A DNA stretch of 64,000 nt. Source: Marinobacter zhanjiangensis. GTDB taxonomy: Bacteria; Pseudomonadota; Gammaproteobacteria; Pseudomonadales; Oleiphilaceae. This document shows positions 25,185 to 34,629 of this stretch, piece after piece (the first letter of the stretch is position 1; each line of letters starts with the position of its first letter). Below the pieces are notes generated by a model that saw nothing but the letters and a program-made list of their open reading frames with translations, was not told the origin of the DNA and did not search any database. The position numbers were made by a program, and so were the translations under genes. Location of the stretch: assembly GCF_014651935.1 (NCBI RefSeq), contig NZ_BMXV01000005.1:62001-126000 (forward strand), written 5' to 3'.

Positions 25185-26469
25185 GCGTGCCAGCCCCGGC
25201 CCCGTTGTCGCTCTGATGACGGATGTGCTCGGCCAGGCTGAAGCCGGGCACCCCGTCGGGCAGGGCCTTGCGGATACTGTAGGTGTTACCGTCGGCGTCG
25301 GTGGGCCCGTGGTTAAGGTTGAGTACTCTGGGCAGGCAGGCGTGCCGGTCGCTGTCCAGTACCACCTCCACCAGGGGGCGCAGTTTGTGCCGGGAGTTCG
25401 TAGCCAGCACCACCGCCACCTCCCCGGTGTGGAGTTCCACCAGGCTGCCCGGGGGGTAGATGCCGATCAGACGGATGAAGGCTTCCACCAGCTGGTCGTC
25501 GAACTGGTTGCCGCGATTTTTGTAGAGAATTTTCAGAGCTTCCTGGGTCGGGATGCCCTCACGGTAGGCGCGGTCGCTGGTCATGGCGTCATAGGCGTCG
25601 ACAATCGAGACCATGCGGGTGAGCTGGCTGATGGCCGGTCCGGTGAGGGCGCTGGGGTAGCCTTTGCCATCCAGTCGTTCGTGGTGCGAGAGCGCTGCAT
25701 CGCGGACAGCCGGTTCCAGTTCATGGTCCGAGCCCAGCAAGTCGGCACCATACTCGGGGTGGCGTTGCATCAGGCGCCACTCGTCAGCGTCCAGTGCGCC
25801 CGGCTTGTTCAGCACCTCCGGCGGTATCCGCATCTTGCCAACGTCGTGAAGCATGCCACAGAGGCCGACGGTCTCGAGCTGATTTTCATCGAGCCCGACA
25901 AAGCGTCCGAAGCTGATGGCCAGGATGCCCACGCGTACACAATGTTCCGCGGTGTAGGCGTCCCGGTGCCGGATTCTTGTCAGCCAGAACATGGCGTTGG
26001 GGTTGCTGCTGATACTGTTGATGCAGTTGCGGACAATATCCCGGGCCTCTTTCAGGGGCAGGCTCTGACCGTCTGCCGCTTTCAGTAGCAGGGAGTCAAT
26101 GTAACGCTGGGCTTCCTGGTAGCGTCGGTGGGCGTGGGGCAGTTCTTCCGACAAAGGACGTTCGGCTTCGAAACCGGAGCCGTCGGCGATGGCCTTGCGG
26201 TGGGCAGCCGCTTCCGCCGCGACCTGTTCGGTGTAGGCGGTCCGTTCCACGGTGATCCACTGGCAATGGGTGCGGAGAATCTCCACCTGCTCGGGCTGGT
26301 CGATGACAAAGCTCTGGAACAGCAGCGGCACGTTTTCCCACGGCCGGTCCAGCCCCACCACGTGCATACCGATGCGGGCCCGGGAGGCGGGAATATCAAC
26401 CTGTCGCTGGGTGGTTACCACCCTTGACGGTGTTCTCGGGCGCGGAGATTTTCGGAACAGGGGAGGCAT
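25165..26469 (-). CDS. HD-GYP cyclic-di-GMP phosphodiesterase with DUF3391
   Basis: A 434-residue signalling protein. Residues 20-150 form the DUF3391 domain ([17 protein letters not shown] start). The HD-GYP domain follows: [30 protein letters not shown] with the HD pair, [22 protein letters not shown] with the GYP loop, and [14 protein letters not shown]. All metal ligands look present, so it should hydrolyse c-di-GMP and thereby favour motility over biofilm. The last 60 residues are a polar tail. It has no membrane segment. Convergent overlap of 20 bp with the serine hydrolase gene. Confidence 0.95.
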
Positions 26470-26628
26470 TCAGGGCCAGCCAATGGTGGATAATGTATCC
26501 ACATTATAAACAGGGGGAGTTCCGAAACTGTCACCAACTGTAAAATGTGCCGTCCTGATCGCTGGGTTTTGTTAGCTTCATCACGTCTTGATGCCCGAAC
26601 GCCTGCCCTTGATGTGGGGGTCGCCGGA

Positions 26629-27294
26629 TTAACCCGTGCGGCCGAACATCCTTTCTAGGAAACCGGCTTCCCTTACGCCGGGTACCGGCAGGTCATCCAC
26701 CGATGCCATGGCCTCCCGCCAGAAACGGTCCGGGTTGTCCAGGCAGGCCACTTTTTCCTTTTCATCCTGGCTAAAGGCGTTGTGATCGCCGGACAGGCCG
26801 GCCTCCAGAATGGCACTGGTCCACAGGTAAAGGCTGCCGCGGATGGTTTTCAGTAGCTGGCAGTAGGTGCTGCGGCTGATATTGATGGCCAGTTCGGCGG
26901 ACAGGTTGATCTTGTGCTGAAGCTCCAGCAACTGGTCTCCCGGCAGGCTGATGCGGTGGCCAGTACCCTTCTTGCAGTTCAGGCATGTTTGCTCGAGCCC
27001 GGGGACATCGTCACGAAGGTCCAGGTGTCCGAACTGTCGCAGTTGGTGGCGGTCGATGGGGGCTGGTATCCAGCCGTATTGGGGGGATCTTGCCACGATG
27101 TGGCCATTGACATCGTGTCGGTAGCCGGGCAGTTCCGCTGCCTGGTCGTAACCCTCGAACTCCGACCGGAGCCAGCTGGCTGTATTGCGGTGGCGAAGCA
27201 TCATGGCCAGAGTGATGGCGGATGGCATGATGTCGGCCAGCGGTTCGCTGGCATCGACAACACGCTCCTGAAGGCGATCAACAGGTGCTGACAT
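26629..27294 (-). CDS. AbiTii domain protein
   Basis: A 221-residue protein whose N-terminal half matches the AbiTii domain pattern: an early LQERVVDASEPLADIMPSA stretch, the MMLRHRNTASWLRSEFEGYD motif (helix then W-x-R-x-E-x-x-GY), and PGYR. A CLNCKKG pair lies in the middle and a helical C-terminal half follows. AbiTii domains occur in abortive-infection and other defence-associated proteins; the biochemical activity is not known. No partner toxin, nuclease or restriction gene is adjacent, so here it is a lone gene. Codon use looks like that of its neighbours. Function in defence is inference. Confidence 0.75.
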   Translation of the reverse strand: MSAPVDRLQERVVDASEPLADIMPSAITLAMMLRHRNTASWLRSEFEGYDQAAELPGYRHDVNGHIVARSPQYGWIPAPIDRHQLRQFGHLDLRDDVPGLEQTCLNCKKGTGHRISLPGDQLLELQHKINLSAELAINISRSTYCQLLKTIRGSLYLWTSAILEAGLSGDHNAFSQDEKEKVACLDNPDRFWREAMASVDDLPVPGVREAGFLERMFGRTG

Positions 27295-27486
27295 TTTGAC
27301 GACTCCCGTACCGGAGGTGTGTTTTCTCCGGCCTATTGTTGTTGTATATGGGTAAAATCTAGACGCTGCTCGATGTCGCGTCTGTTTGATAAAAGTAATG
27401 ATCAGGTAACAGTTTGTACAGTGGATTATGACCTGATCACAGCTTTCCGGGCAACAGGGTCCGGTCAGGTGCCTTCAGGCGGGACA

Positions 27487-28281
27487 CTAGCCGAGACTGG
27501 CATCGAGGAACATCATGATCACGAAGCCACCCAGCAGTGAGAAGGTGGCGAGGGTTTTATAGGGCCGCTGGTGTGTCTCTGGAATGATTTCGTCGCTGAT
27601 TATGAACAGCATGGCGCCGGCAGCAAAGCCCAGGGTCCAGGGCATCATTGGCTGGGCGAGCCACACCATGGTACTGCCGAACAACCCGCCCAGAGGCTCC
27701 AGCAGGCCGGTGAAAAAGGCAATCAGAAAAGCCTGGGTGCGGGAGTAGCGGATTCCCAATAGCGACACGGCAACGGCAAGACCCTCGGGAATGTTCTGCA
27801 GGCCGATGCCGATGGCCAGGGCCGTACCCTTGCCCAGGTCGCCGGTGCCGAAGCCAACGCCCACGGCCATGCCTTCGGGGAAGTTGTGCAGCGTGATGGC
27901 AATCACGAACAGCCAGATACGATGCACGTGCCTTATTTCGGGAGCATGGGGTCCCGGCGGCGTCAGGCTGTCACTGTCGCTGGGAAGGCGCCGGTAGAGC
28001 CAGTAGAGGACGCCGGCACCCATCAACAGCCCCGCGATAACGATGAGCGAGGCCAGCCAGGTCCTGCCGGTCAAGGCTTCGCCATACTCGATGCCCGGCA
28101 GCAATAGCGAAAAGAATGAGGCCGCCAGCATGACTCCGGCTGCGGCACTGAGAAGCCCGTCCTCCAGCCGCGGCGACAGGCGGCGAACCAGGAACACGCC
28201 CAGGGCGCCCAGCCCTGTACCCATACCGGCCAGCAGACTTGCAAAGGCACCCAGCCATACCGGGTTGATGTCCGACAACAT
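27487..28281 (-). CDS. ZIP family divalent metal transporter
   Basis: A 264-residue inner-membrane ZIP transporter of the GufA/ZupT type. ITLHNFPEGMAVGVGFG and LQNIPEGLAVAVSLLG are the paired metal-binding helices, and a His-containing loop HAPEIRHVHR precedes them. It imports zinc, iron or related divalent metals; specificity is not readable. The ATG at 28281 has GGGAG upstream and begins MLSDINPVWLG; a start 35 codons upstream is not family-like. About 190 bp separate it from the AbiTii gene downstream, so no operon is implied. Confidence 0.92.
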   Translation of the reverse strand: MLSDINPVWLGAFASLLAGMGTGLGALGVFLVRRLSPRLEDGLLSAAAGVMLAASFFSLLLPGIEYGEALTGRTWLASLIVIAGLLMGAGVLYWLYRRLPSDSDSLTPPGPHAPEIRHVHRIWLFVIAITLHNFPEGMAVGVGFGTGDLGKGTALAIGIGLQNIPEGLAVAVSLLGIRYSRTQAFLIAFFTGLLEPLGGLFGSTMVWLAQPMMPWTLGFAAGAMLFIISDEIIPETHQRPYKTLATFSLLGGFVIMMFLDASLG

Positions 28282-28625
28282 GTTGGCTCCCACTAAATGT
28301 CTACCAGCTTCATAATTCTGTCGGCTCGCTCTTTCACTCTCTATTACAACCAGTCCATAATCTGGTAAGGGGAAGAATGAATGCAAACACCATAGCTGTT
28401 GTTCTGTGGTTCCTCAGGTCATGGTGTGAGTTTGAATGGACCAAAAATCCATGTTTTGGACAGGTTATCTGCCCCGGAAGGGCGGTTCTTCCACCGTCAG
28501 TCTCAGGTTCAGATAGCTCCTCCGGTTTTTTGAGTCGAAACGTTCGCCGTCTGGCCGAATATGCCAGGTGGGGTATCAGGGAACCGTCTTCTCGGCGGGC
28601 TCGATGACCAGTTTGGAGGACCTTG
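28282..28625. other. Divergent intergenic region, no gene seen
   Basis: About 344 bp between the ZIP gene and the membrane-anchored receiver gene. It holds a small inverted repeat CCAAAAATCCATGTTTTGG at 28441-28459 and is richer in A/T than its surroundings. Open frames here lack family resemblance or ribosome binding sites. It presumably holds the two divergent promoters. Confidence 0.5.
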
Positions 28626-29492
28626 ATGGGACTTGCCCGCAGAAAGAACGAGTCTGGCACACCCCGTGCGCCAATGACATGGGGTAAAATCAGGCGTCGT
28701 TTCCCGCGGCTTCCCGGGGCTCGCCGCGCGCGCGGGTTCCGCATAATCAGTTATACGGTGGTTGTGCTGGCTGCGATCATGCCGGCGCTGGTCTGGAACA
28801 GTCTCAGTATTCCGGGTGACACCTGGAGTGAGCCTTCACTGCCGTTCCATGGCCCCATTGTGCTGATTGGCGGCATTCTGTTGCTGGAAGTGGCGCTCAT
28901 CCTCTGGGTCAAGATGCTGCAATTCGGTAACGAGCGGGTATGGCGTCGGCGGAGGCAACCGGATCCCGTCGGGGAGCCGGAGCACGGCGGTTTCTCCCGG
29001 TCGTCGGTGGCTGATGACCCGGAGTTGTCTGTCCGCAATGGAGGCATCCCCCGGGTGCTGGTGGTGGACGATGATCCGATCAACCGGATGATTCTGCGCA
29101 AGCAGCTGATGAGGCTGAATGTTGACCCCGTCAGCGCCGCCGATGGCATGGAAGCACTGGATACCGTACAGCGGGGGCGTTGGGACATGATTCTCATGGA
29201 CGGCCAGATGCCGCGTCTTGATGGGCCCGAAGCCGCACTGGAGATTCGTCTCCGGCAACTGCTGCCGCCGGATGTCCCCATCATCGGGATTACCACCAAT
29301 GATACGCCCGAGTTTCGCCAGCGATGCCTGAAGGCGGGCATGCAGGCCTGCTATCACAAGCCCGTGCGCCGCTTCGTCATTGAAAAACTCGTGGATTTTT
29401 ACATTCGTCAGAGTGTGGCAGAAGAGCCTGCCAATATCCTTCAGCGCAGCCGTACCCGTACGGGGCACGAGCCCGGCTTCCTGAACTTTTGA
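28626..29492 (+). CDS. Membrane-anchored response-regulator receiver protein
   Basis: A 288-residue protein with two hydrophobic helices (ISYTVVVLAAIMPALVWNSL and VLIGGILLLEVALILWVKML), a polar linker of about 45 residues, then a receiver domain: PRVLVVDDDPINRMILRKQL, phosphorylation site D in MILMDGQMPRLDG, IIGITTND and the conserved lysine in CYHKPVRRF. No kinase, effector or DNA-binding domain follows. It looks like the C-terminal receiver of a hybrid sensor kinase standing alone on a membrane anchor, perhaps a phosphate sink or a partner of a kinase elsewhere. Start taken as ATG at 28626; a TTG directly upstream is also possible. Confidence 0.85.
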   Translation: MGLARRKNESGTPRAPMTWGKIRRRFPRLPGARRARGFRIISYTVVVLAAIMPALVWNSLSIPGDTWSEPSLPFHGPIVLIGGILLLEVALILWVKMLQFGNERVWRRRRQPDPVGEPEHGGFSRSSVADDPELSVRNGGIPRVLVVDDDPINRMILRKQLMRLNVDPVSAADGMEALDTVQRGRWDMILMDGQMPRLDGPEAALEIRLRQLLPPDVPIIGITTNDTPEFRQRCLKAGMQACYHKPVRRFVIEKLVDFYIRQSVAEEPANILQRSRTRTGHEPGFLNF

Positions 29493-29530
29493 TTGCTGCC
29501 CCCTGATCAGGTGTCCTGGTGTCCCGTCTG

Positions 29531-29570
29531 ATTAATTCGTTGACCTGCTGCGTGACGCTGGGGCCTGCGG
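29531..29570. repeat. Decayed end of the CTAG-ended element family
   Basis: ATTAATTCGTTGACCTGCTG followed by CGTGACGCTGGGGCCTGCGG resembles the reverse complement of the inner right end of the 3603-3871 element (TCAATTCGCTGACCTACTGCGTGACGCTGGGG), with a few substitutions. The outer CTAG part is lost. It lies 39 bp past the receiver-protein gene. Confidence 0.6.
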
Positions 29571-29735
29571 CGATTGACGTGCCGGTGCCGGGTGGATGCG
29601 GGCCGTGAACGGATTGTCATCCGGTCACCTGCCGGATGGTTTAACCTGTGGAGGCAGTGGCAGCGTGAGCCGGTTCCCGGCCAGTGAATGCGCCGGCGTA
29701 TCCGATGCCCGATGACAGAGACTTCCGGAGGGGTG

Positions 29736-30611
29736 ATGACAGACTGGCTTCTGGCCAACCCGCAGGCAGGGGGCGACGAACGTAATGAGGGCTTCTGGCG
29801 GGAGCACCTCGCCAAAGTTGGTCTGGATGGCGTCAGAGGCTGCGACCTGGACCGCCTGGACTGGGTCCGCGAGGTCATGCCAGGTGACCGCATCCTCGTG
29901 GCCGGCGGTGATGGCTCGGTGAACCGCGCGGCGGGGTTGTGTCTGGAGACGGGCGCCACCCTGGCGGTATTGCCCTCGGGCACCGCCAATGATTTCTTTC
30001 GCAACCTGGGTATCGACAACGACCCGGAAGCCATCTGCCAGGCTCTGGTCGAGTACAGCCCGCACCCGGTGGACGTGGCGGCGTTGGATGGCGGTCTGTG
30101 TCTGAACGTTGTTCATATCGGCCTGGGCACCATGCCCGCCCGGGATGCCAGCGCCAATGGTGACGCCAAGAAGCGCCTGGGCCAGCTCAGTTACCTGTTT
30201 TCCCTGGCCCGGCGCGTGTTCTCCAGGCGTGGGTTCCGGGCCACCATCACAACGGATACGGCGACCGTGGCCGGACGCTGGCTTTCCATCGCAATTGCCA
30301 ATGGTGGCTATTTCGGGGGTGGCAGCAAGGTTCCCGGCGCCAGCCTTACCAATGGTGAACTGGTGGTGATTGCCGTGCGCCCTGCCTCGGTACTGACCCT
30401 GATGAGTGCGTTCATCACAACCCGCTTCCTGGGGCGCACGCCGAAAGATGAAAAGACCGTTGTGAAGTTGACCTGGCCGCATTGCCGGGTCACCACTCGC
30501 CATGTCAAGACGGTGACTGTGGATGGGGATGTGGCGGGCAAGACACCGGTTGCCGTTACCTGCCGCCCGGGCAGCCTGAAGGTGATCGGGGCGTTCGGGG
30601 AAAATGCCTGA
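29736..30611 (+). CDS. Diacylglycerol/lipid kinase family protein (YegS-like)
   Basis: A 291-residue kinase of the DagK/YegS/sphingosine kinase fold. MTDWLLANPQAGG is the usual start, RILVAGGDGSVNRAAGL holds the GGDGSVN nucleotide loop, and AVLPSGTANDFFRNLGI the PSGTANDF motif. It phosphorylates a lipid head group at the membrane; the lipid is not known. GGAG stands shortly before the ATG at 29736. Some core residues differ from YegS (VVHIGLGTMPARD in place of N-x-A-S-x-GxxA), so substrate change is possible. It converges with the SprT-like gene, 8 bp apart. Confidence 0.9.
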   Translation: MTDWLLANPQAGGDERNEGFWREHLAKVGLDGVRGCDLDRLDWVREVMPGDRILVAGGDGSVNRAAGLCLETGATLAVLPSGTANDFFRNLGIDNDPEAICQALVEYSPHPVDVAALDGGLCLNVVHIGLGTMPARDASANGDAKKRLGQLSYLFSLARRVFSRRGFRATITTDTATVAGRWLSIAIANGGYFGGGSKVPGASLTNGELVVIAVRPASVLTLMSAFITTRFLGRTPKDEKTVVKLTWPHCRVTTRHVKTVTVDGDVAGKTPVAVTCRPGSLKVIGAFGENA

Positions 30612-30619
30612 CGGACGCT

Positions 30620-31447
30620 TCAGTAGCCCGAGTAGGCTTCCGGGTGCCAGCCGGCGAACTGCCCGCTGACGGCATCCGGTTCCGACGGCACTCCGGTTGC
30701 CTTCAGCTCGGCGGTCAGGCGGTGATCGCGAAGTTCCTGAACCACCAGATCGAAGTCTGTTTCCGGATGTGCGCGGGCATTGGCCCGTGGCTGGTGGTCC
30801 TTGCGCAGCAAGGGGTAGGCCTCGGCGAGCGCCCCGGACACCCGCAGTATACTGATGTCATGGGCGTTGTGGTGAAGCCATGCCATTTCCCGCAGCGCGC
30901 GCCAGTGGGTCGGTGCCTTGTCGTGCAGGCGATAGATGACGCCGGCGTTATTGGCCGGGTCCGTTGGTATGATCACCAGTCGGGCGGTGGGGATCCGGTT
31001 CTGGTCAAACAGTGAGCCGCTGCCAAAGCGGGGTTTGACGGTCAGGCAAAGCTCCGGGAACTGCAGGTTCAGGTGTTCCATCTGGGCCAGAAAAAACGCC
31101 CCGAGACCGGGCTCAATGAACAGGTGACCGTAGAGAGGCTCACGGTCCAGAAAGGTGACGTCGCCGGTATCCCGGTAGCACTGCAGTGCCAGCATCGGGA
31201 TCATCTCCCGCACCAGAATGCTGCGCAGCGCCCTTGGGTGGTCCCGCAGCCGGTAAGACAGGTCGATGGCCAGGGGTTGCCCGGTGTCCGTGCAGTAGCG
31301 GAACCGGCTCATCTGCCGCTCTGCAGCACTGTAGCTCACGGTGAAGGCGTCACTGCACCGCAGGGTGCCGTTGAAGTAACGTCCATTGCACAGGTCGAAC
31401 AGCGCCTGCAGGTTGTCGCAGTCAATGGGGTCGGCGCCGGCTGGCAT
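30620..31447 (-). CDS. SprT-like protein lacking the zinc-protease motif
   Basis: A 275-residue protein whose N-terminal half has the SprT-like domain layout: LQALFDLCNGRYFNGTLRC, then strands, then ILVREMIPML at residues 77-86 in the place where active members have LxHExxH. Only the glutamate remains; both metal-binding histidines are replaced by R and P. It should therefore not be an active zinc protease. The C-terminal half (residues 120-275) is not one I recognise and has no zinc-ribbon cysteines. No signal peptide. Assignment rests on layout and is tentative. Confidence 0.55.
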   Translation of the reverse strand: MPAGADPIDCDNLQALFDLCNGRYFNGTLRCSDAFTVSYSAAERQMSRFRYCTDTGQPLAIDLSYRLRDHPRALRSILVREMIPMLALQCYRDTGDVTFLDREPLYGHLFIEPGLGAFFLAQMEHLNLQFPELCLTVKPRFGSGSLFDQNRIPTARLVIIPTDPANNAGVIYRLHDKAPTHWRALREMAWLHHNAHDISILRVSGALAEAYPLLRKDHQPRANARAHPETDFDLVVQELRDHRLTAELKATGVPSEPDAVSGQFAGWHPEAYSGY

Positions 31448-31630
31448 GGGCGTCGTCCTCCGTCTGGTGGGATTACACGCAATTATAGTGAATTGTAATT
31501 AATGATCAGTGCAGGTGCCGTAACAGCGCGTAACGCTTTGTGTCCCTGTGGTGCGCCTCGGGTACAGGCTGCGGCGGGAATGATGGGGGCAGGGAGCAGA
31601 GCGGCACTCGAAGAATGCAGAAGGGGAACC

Positions 31631-31659
31631 ATGGCCCGGCGGCTTGCCTGCCGGGCCAT
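31631..31659 (-). terminator. Stem-loop after the acyl-CoA dehydrogenase gene
   Basis: ATGGCCCGGC and GCCGGGCCAT form a perfect 10-bp stem with a 9-base loop, 8 bp past the stop codon at 31668. The tail on the minus strand (GGTTCCCCTTCT) is only moderately T-rich. Confidence 0.6.
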
Positions 31660-31667
31660 TATCGTTG

Positions 31668-32885
31668 TTACCGGTAGGCCTTGAGGACCTCCTTGGCAAT
31701 GGAATTGCGATGCACTTCGTCGGGGCCGTCCGCTGTCCGCAGGTGACGGGCATAGACCCACATGTCGGCGAGGGGGAAGTCCTCGGTATAGCCGCCGGCG
31801 CCGTGGGCCTGGATCGCCCAGTCGATCACCTTCAGCGCCATGTCCGGGGCGGCCACCTTGATCATGGCAATCTGCTGTTTGGCCACCTTGTTGCCGACCA
31901 GGTCCATCATCTGGGCTGCCTGCAGCACCATTAAACGGGTCTGGTCGATGGCAATGCGGCAGTCGGCAATCCGCTCGCGCCAAACGCCCTGATCTGCCAG
32001 CGGCTTGTGGAAGGCCACGCGGGACGTCAGCCGCTGGCACATGATCTCGAACGCCCGCTCCGCCTGGCCGATCACCCGCATGCAATGGTGAATACGACCC
32101 GGTCCGAGCCGCCCCTGGGCGATTTCAAAGCCCCGGCCTTCACCGAGAATCAGGTTGCCAGCGGGTACCCGCACGTTATCGAACAGGATTTCCGGGTGAC
32201 CCTTGGGCGCGTGATAGTAACCGTACACCGGCATGTCCCGCACAATGGTCACGCCCGGGGTATCCTTGGGCACGATAATCATGGACTGCTGCTTGTGGCG
32301 GTCGGCGTTGTCCGGGTCCGACTTGCCCATCACGATAAAGAATTTCGTTTCCTCGGCACAGCCGCCGGTGATGAACCACTTGCGGCCATTGATCAGGTAG
32401 TCGTCGCCATCTCGCTGAATGAGGGTTTCGATGTTGGTGGCGTCGCTGGAGGCTACGGCGGGCTCGGTCATGGCGAAGGACGAGCGGATCTGGCCGTCCA
32501 GCAGGGGCCGCAGCCAGGTGGCCTGCTGCTCTTCGCTGCCATAGCGGGCCAGCACTTCCATATTGCCGGTGTCGGGGGCGGCGCAGTTGAACACTTCCGA
32601 GGACCACAGTACCCGGCCCATGATTTCCGCCAGCGGTGCATACTCCAGGTTGGTAAGACCAGGGCCATATTCCTCTTCCGGCAGGAACAGGTTCCACAGA
32701 CCCTGGGCTTTTGCCTTTTCCTTCAGCTCATCAACAATGGGTACCTTGGCATAGGTGCGGCCACGTGCCTGATTGGCTTCTTTCTGTTGCTGGTAAACCT
32801 CTTCGTTCGGATAGATGTACTCGTCCATGAACGTCAGCAGTTGCTGGCGCAGTTCCTTGACCTTGTCGGAATACTGGAAATCCAT
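31668..32885 (-). CDS. Acyl-CoA dehydrogenase (ACAD10/11-like)
   Basis: A 405-residue FAD-dependent acyl-CoA dehydrogenase. Seen: [41 protein letters not shown] and [13 protein letters not shown] (flavin-binding middle strands), [36 protein letters not shown] and the C-terminal [19 protein letters not shown]. It introduces the alpha-beta double bond in acyl-CoA in the cytosol, passing electrons to ETF. Chain-length or hydroxylated-acyl preference is not certain; the APD(T)[11 protein letters not shown] and [10 protein letters not shown] segments match the ACAD10/11 type known for 4-hydroxyacyl-CoA. Monocistronic, divergent from gabT. Confidence 0.93.
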   Translation of the reverse strand: MDFQYSDKVKELRQQLLTFMDEYIYPNEEVYQQQKEANQARGRTYAKVPIVDELKEKAKAQGLWNLFLPEEEYGPGLTNLEYAPLAEIMGRVLWSSEVFNCAAPDTGNMEVLARYGSEEQQATWLRPLLDGQIRSSFAMTEPAVASSDATNIETLIQRDGDDYLINGRKWFITGGCAEETKFFIVMGKSDPDNADRHKQQSMIIVPKDTPGVTIVRDMPVYGYYHAPKGHPEILFDNVRVPAGNLILGEGRGFEIAQGRLGPGRIHHCMRVIGQAERAFEIMCQRLTSRVAFHKPLADQGVWRERIADCRIAIDQTRLMVLQAAQMMDLVGNKVAKQQIAMIKVAAPDMALKVIDWAIQAHGAGGYTEDFPLADMWVYARHLRTADGPDEVHRNSIAKEVLKAYR

Positions 32886-33140
32886 AATCTGCCTCCGGGG
32901 CGTCGGCGGTTGTTGGTGGTGCCTGAACAGCGAACGCTGATCAGATCCTGTGCAGTGAGATCACTATGAAACCGGCGCCCCTATCAATCAACTGAATTAT
33001 TCTGATAACAGAACATAAAAGATATTTATAGATACCTTAAAGGCAGCGGATTTATCCCCGGGCGGGGTGGCAAGACAGGCCTTCCTTCGACCATACTGAA
33101 CACACATCCAACCTATTCTGAAACAAGTCTGAGGCGACGC

Positions 33141-34412
33141 ATGACCAACGAAGAATTGCAGAAGCTGAAAGAACGGTATGTGGCAGCCGGCGCTGCCAGC
33201 CCGAACGAACAGTTTGCAGACCACGCCCGTAACGCCGAGCTGTGGGATGCCAACGGCAAGCGCATGATCGACTTTGCCGGTGGTATCGGTGTGCTCAACA
33301 TTGGCCACCGCCATCCCAAAGTGGTCGAAGCGGTCAAGGCGCAACTGGACAAGCTGATGCATACCTGCCAGACCGTCATGCCCTATGAGGGCTATGTCAG
33401 GGTGGCGGAAAAGCTGAGCCAGGTGGTACCGGTACGCGGTCACGGCAAGGTGATGCTCGCCAACTCCGGTGCCGAAGCCCTGGAGAATGCGCTCAAGATA
33501 GCCCGCGCCGCCACCGGCAAGACCAACGTGATCTGTTTTGACGGTGGTTATCACGGTCGTACCTTCATGACCATGGCCATGAACGGCAAGGTCGCGCCCT
33601 ATGCCACCGACTTTGGCCCCATGCCAGGCACGGTTTTCCGTGCGCCTTTCCCGGTGCCTTATCACGGCGTGTCCGAGGATGAGGCCCTCCGTGGACTGAA
33701 AATGGTGTTGAAAACCGATGCCAACCCGAAAGATACCGCCGCCGTGGTGATCGAGCCGGTGCTGGGTGAGGGCGGCTTCTATCCGGCTTCAACCAGCTTC
33801 CTGAAGAAGATCCGCGAAATCTGCGACGAGCACGGTATGCTGATGATCGTCGACGAGGTCCAGAGTGGCTTCGGCCGTACCGGCAAGCTGTTTGCCATCG
33901 AGCACAGCGGCGTTGAGCCGGACATCATGACCATGGCCAAGAGCATGGCCGATGGCATGCCGATTTCGGCTATTGTCGGCACCGACAAGGTGATGGATGC
34001 CTCCGGCCCCAATTCCCTGGGCGGCACCTACACTGGCAGCCCCACCGCCTGCGCGGCGGCTCTGGCAGTGATGGAAGTGTTCGAGGAAGAGGACATTCTG
34101 GGCAAGAGCCAGGCGCTGGGCGACAAGCTTGGCAAACGCTTTGCCCAGTGGCAGGAAAAGTTCGAACACGTGGACAACGTTCGCAATCTTGGCGCCATGG
34201 CCGCCATCGAGCTGGTGACCGACAAGCAGGGCAGGGAACCCCGGGCGGATCTCGCCGCCAAGGTGACGGCCTATGCCAAGCAGCACGGTCTTATCCTGCT
34301 CAGCTGCGGCATGTATGGCAACACCATCCGTTTCCTGATGCCGGTGACTATCGAGGACGACATACTCGATGAAGGCATGCAGATTGTCGAGGATGCCCTC
34401 GCCAGCCTGTAG
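33141..34412 (+). CDS. gabT: 4-aminobutyrate--2-oxoglutarate aminotransferase
   Basis: A 423-residue class III PLP aminotransferase of GabT length. ANSGAEALENALKIARAATG binds the cofactor phosphate, DGGYHGRTFMTMAMNGK is the GabT-typical stretch, MLMIVDEVQSGFGRTGKLF holds the aspartate that contacts the pyridine nitrogen, and IMTMAKSMADGMPISA the Schiff-base lysine. It converts 4-aminobutyrate to succinate semialdehyde. No gabD is adjacent. GAGGCGACGC precedes the ATG. A strong terminator follows at 34433. Confidence 0.95.
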   Translation: MTNEELQKLKERYVAAGAASPNEQFADHARNAELWDANGKRMIDFAGGIGVLNIGHRHPKVVEAVKAQLDKLMHTCQTVMPYEGYVRVAEKLSQVVPVRGHGKVMLANSGAEALENALKIARAATGKTNVICFDGGYHGRTFMTMAMNGKVAPYATDFGPMPGTVFRAPFPVPYHGVSEDEALRGLKMVLKTDANPKDTAAVVIEPVLGEGGFYPASTSFLKKIREICDEHGMLMIVDEVQSGFGRTGKLFAIEHSGVEPDIMTMAKSMADGMPISAIVGTDKVMDASGPNSLGGTYTGSPTACAAALAVMEVFEEEDILGKSQALGDKLGKRFAQWQEKFEHVDNVRNLGAMAAIELVTDKQGREPRADLAAKVTAYAKQHGLILLSCGMYGNTIRFLMPVTIEDDILDEGMQIVEDALASL

Positions 34413-34432
34413 ACGTCCGTTGCCGACGCGTT

Positions 34433-34465
34433 AAAAAGGGCACCCGCTGCAACGGGTGCCTTTTT
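34433..34465 (+). terminator. Intrinsic terminator of gabT
   Basis: AAAAAGGGCACCCG, CTGCAA loop, CGGGTGCCTTTTT: a long stem with one bulge and a T run, 21 bp past the gabT stop. Confidence 0.93.
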
Positions 34466-34629
34466 GCGTTCGGGACCCGGCCCCGCGGCTGCCTGGTTCC
34501 GGCTGCAGTGCCCGTTGGTGTCGGAACACCAGATGTCCAAACCGTCATCGAAACCCCTCCGCTTTGTCTTGCCCGGGTTGGCTCGCCATGTCATAAACGG
34601 GCCTGAGATTCTTTGGTGGGGGTATTGTC

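Noticed and set aside
28334..28744. 136-codon minus-strand frame in the ZIP/receiver intergenic region
   Set aside because: Arg/Pro-rich, no motif, no ribosome binding site, overlaps the receiver gene start.
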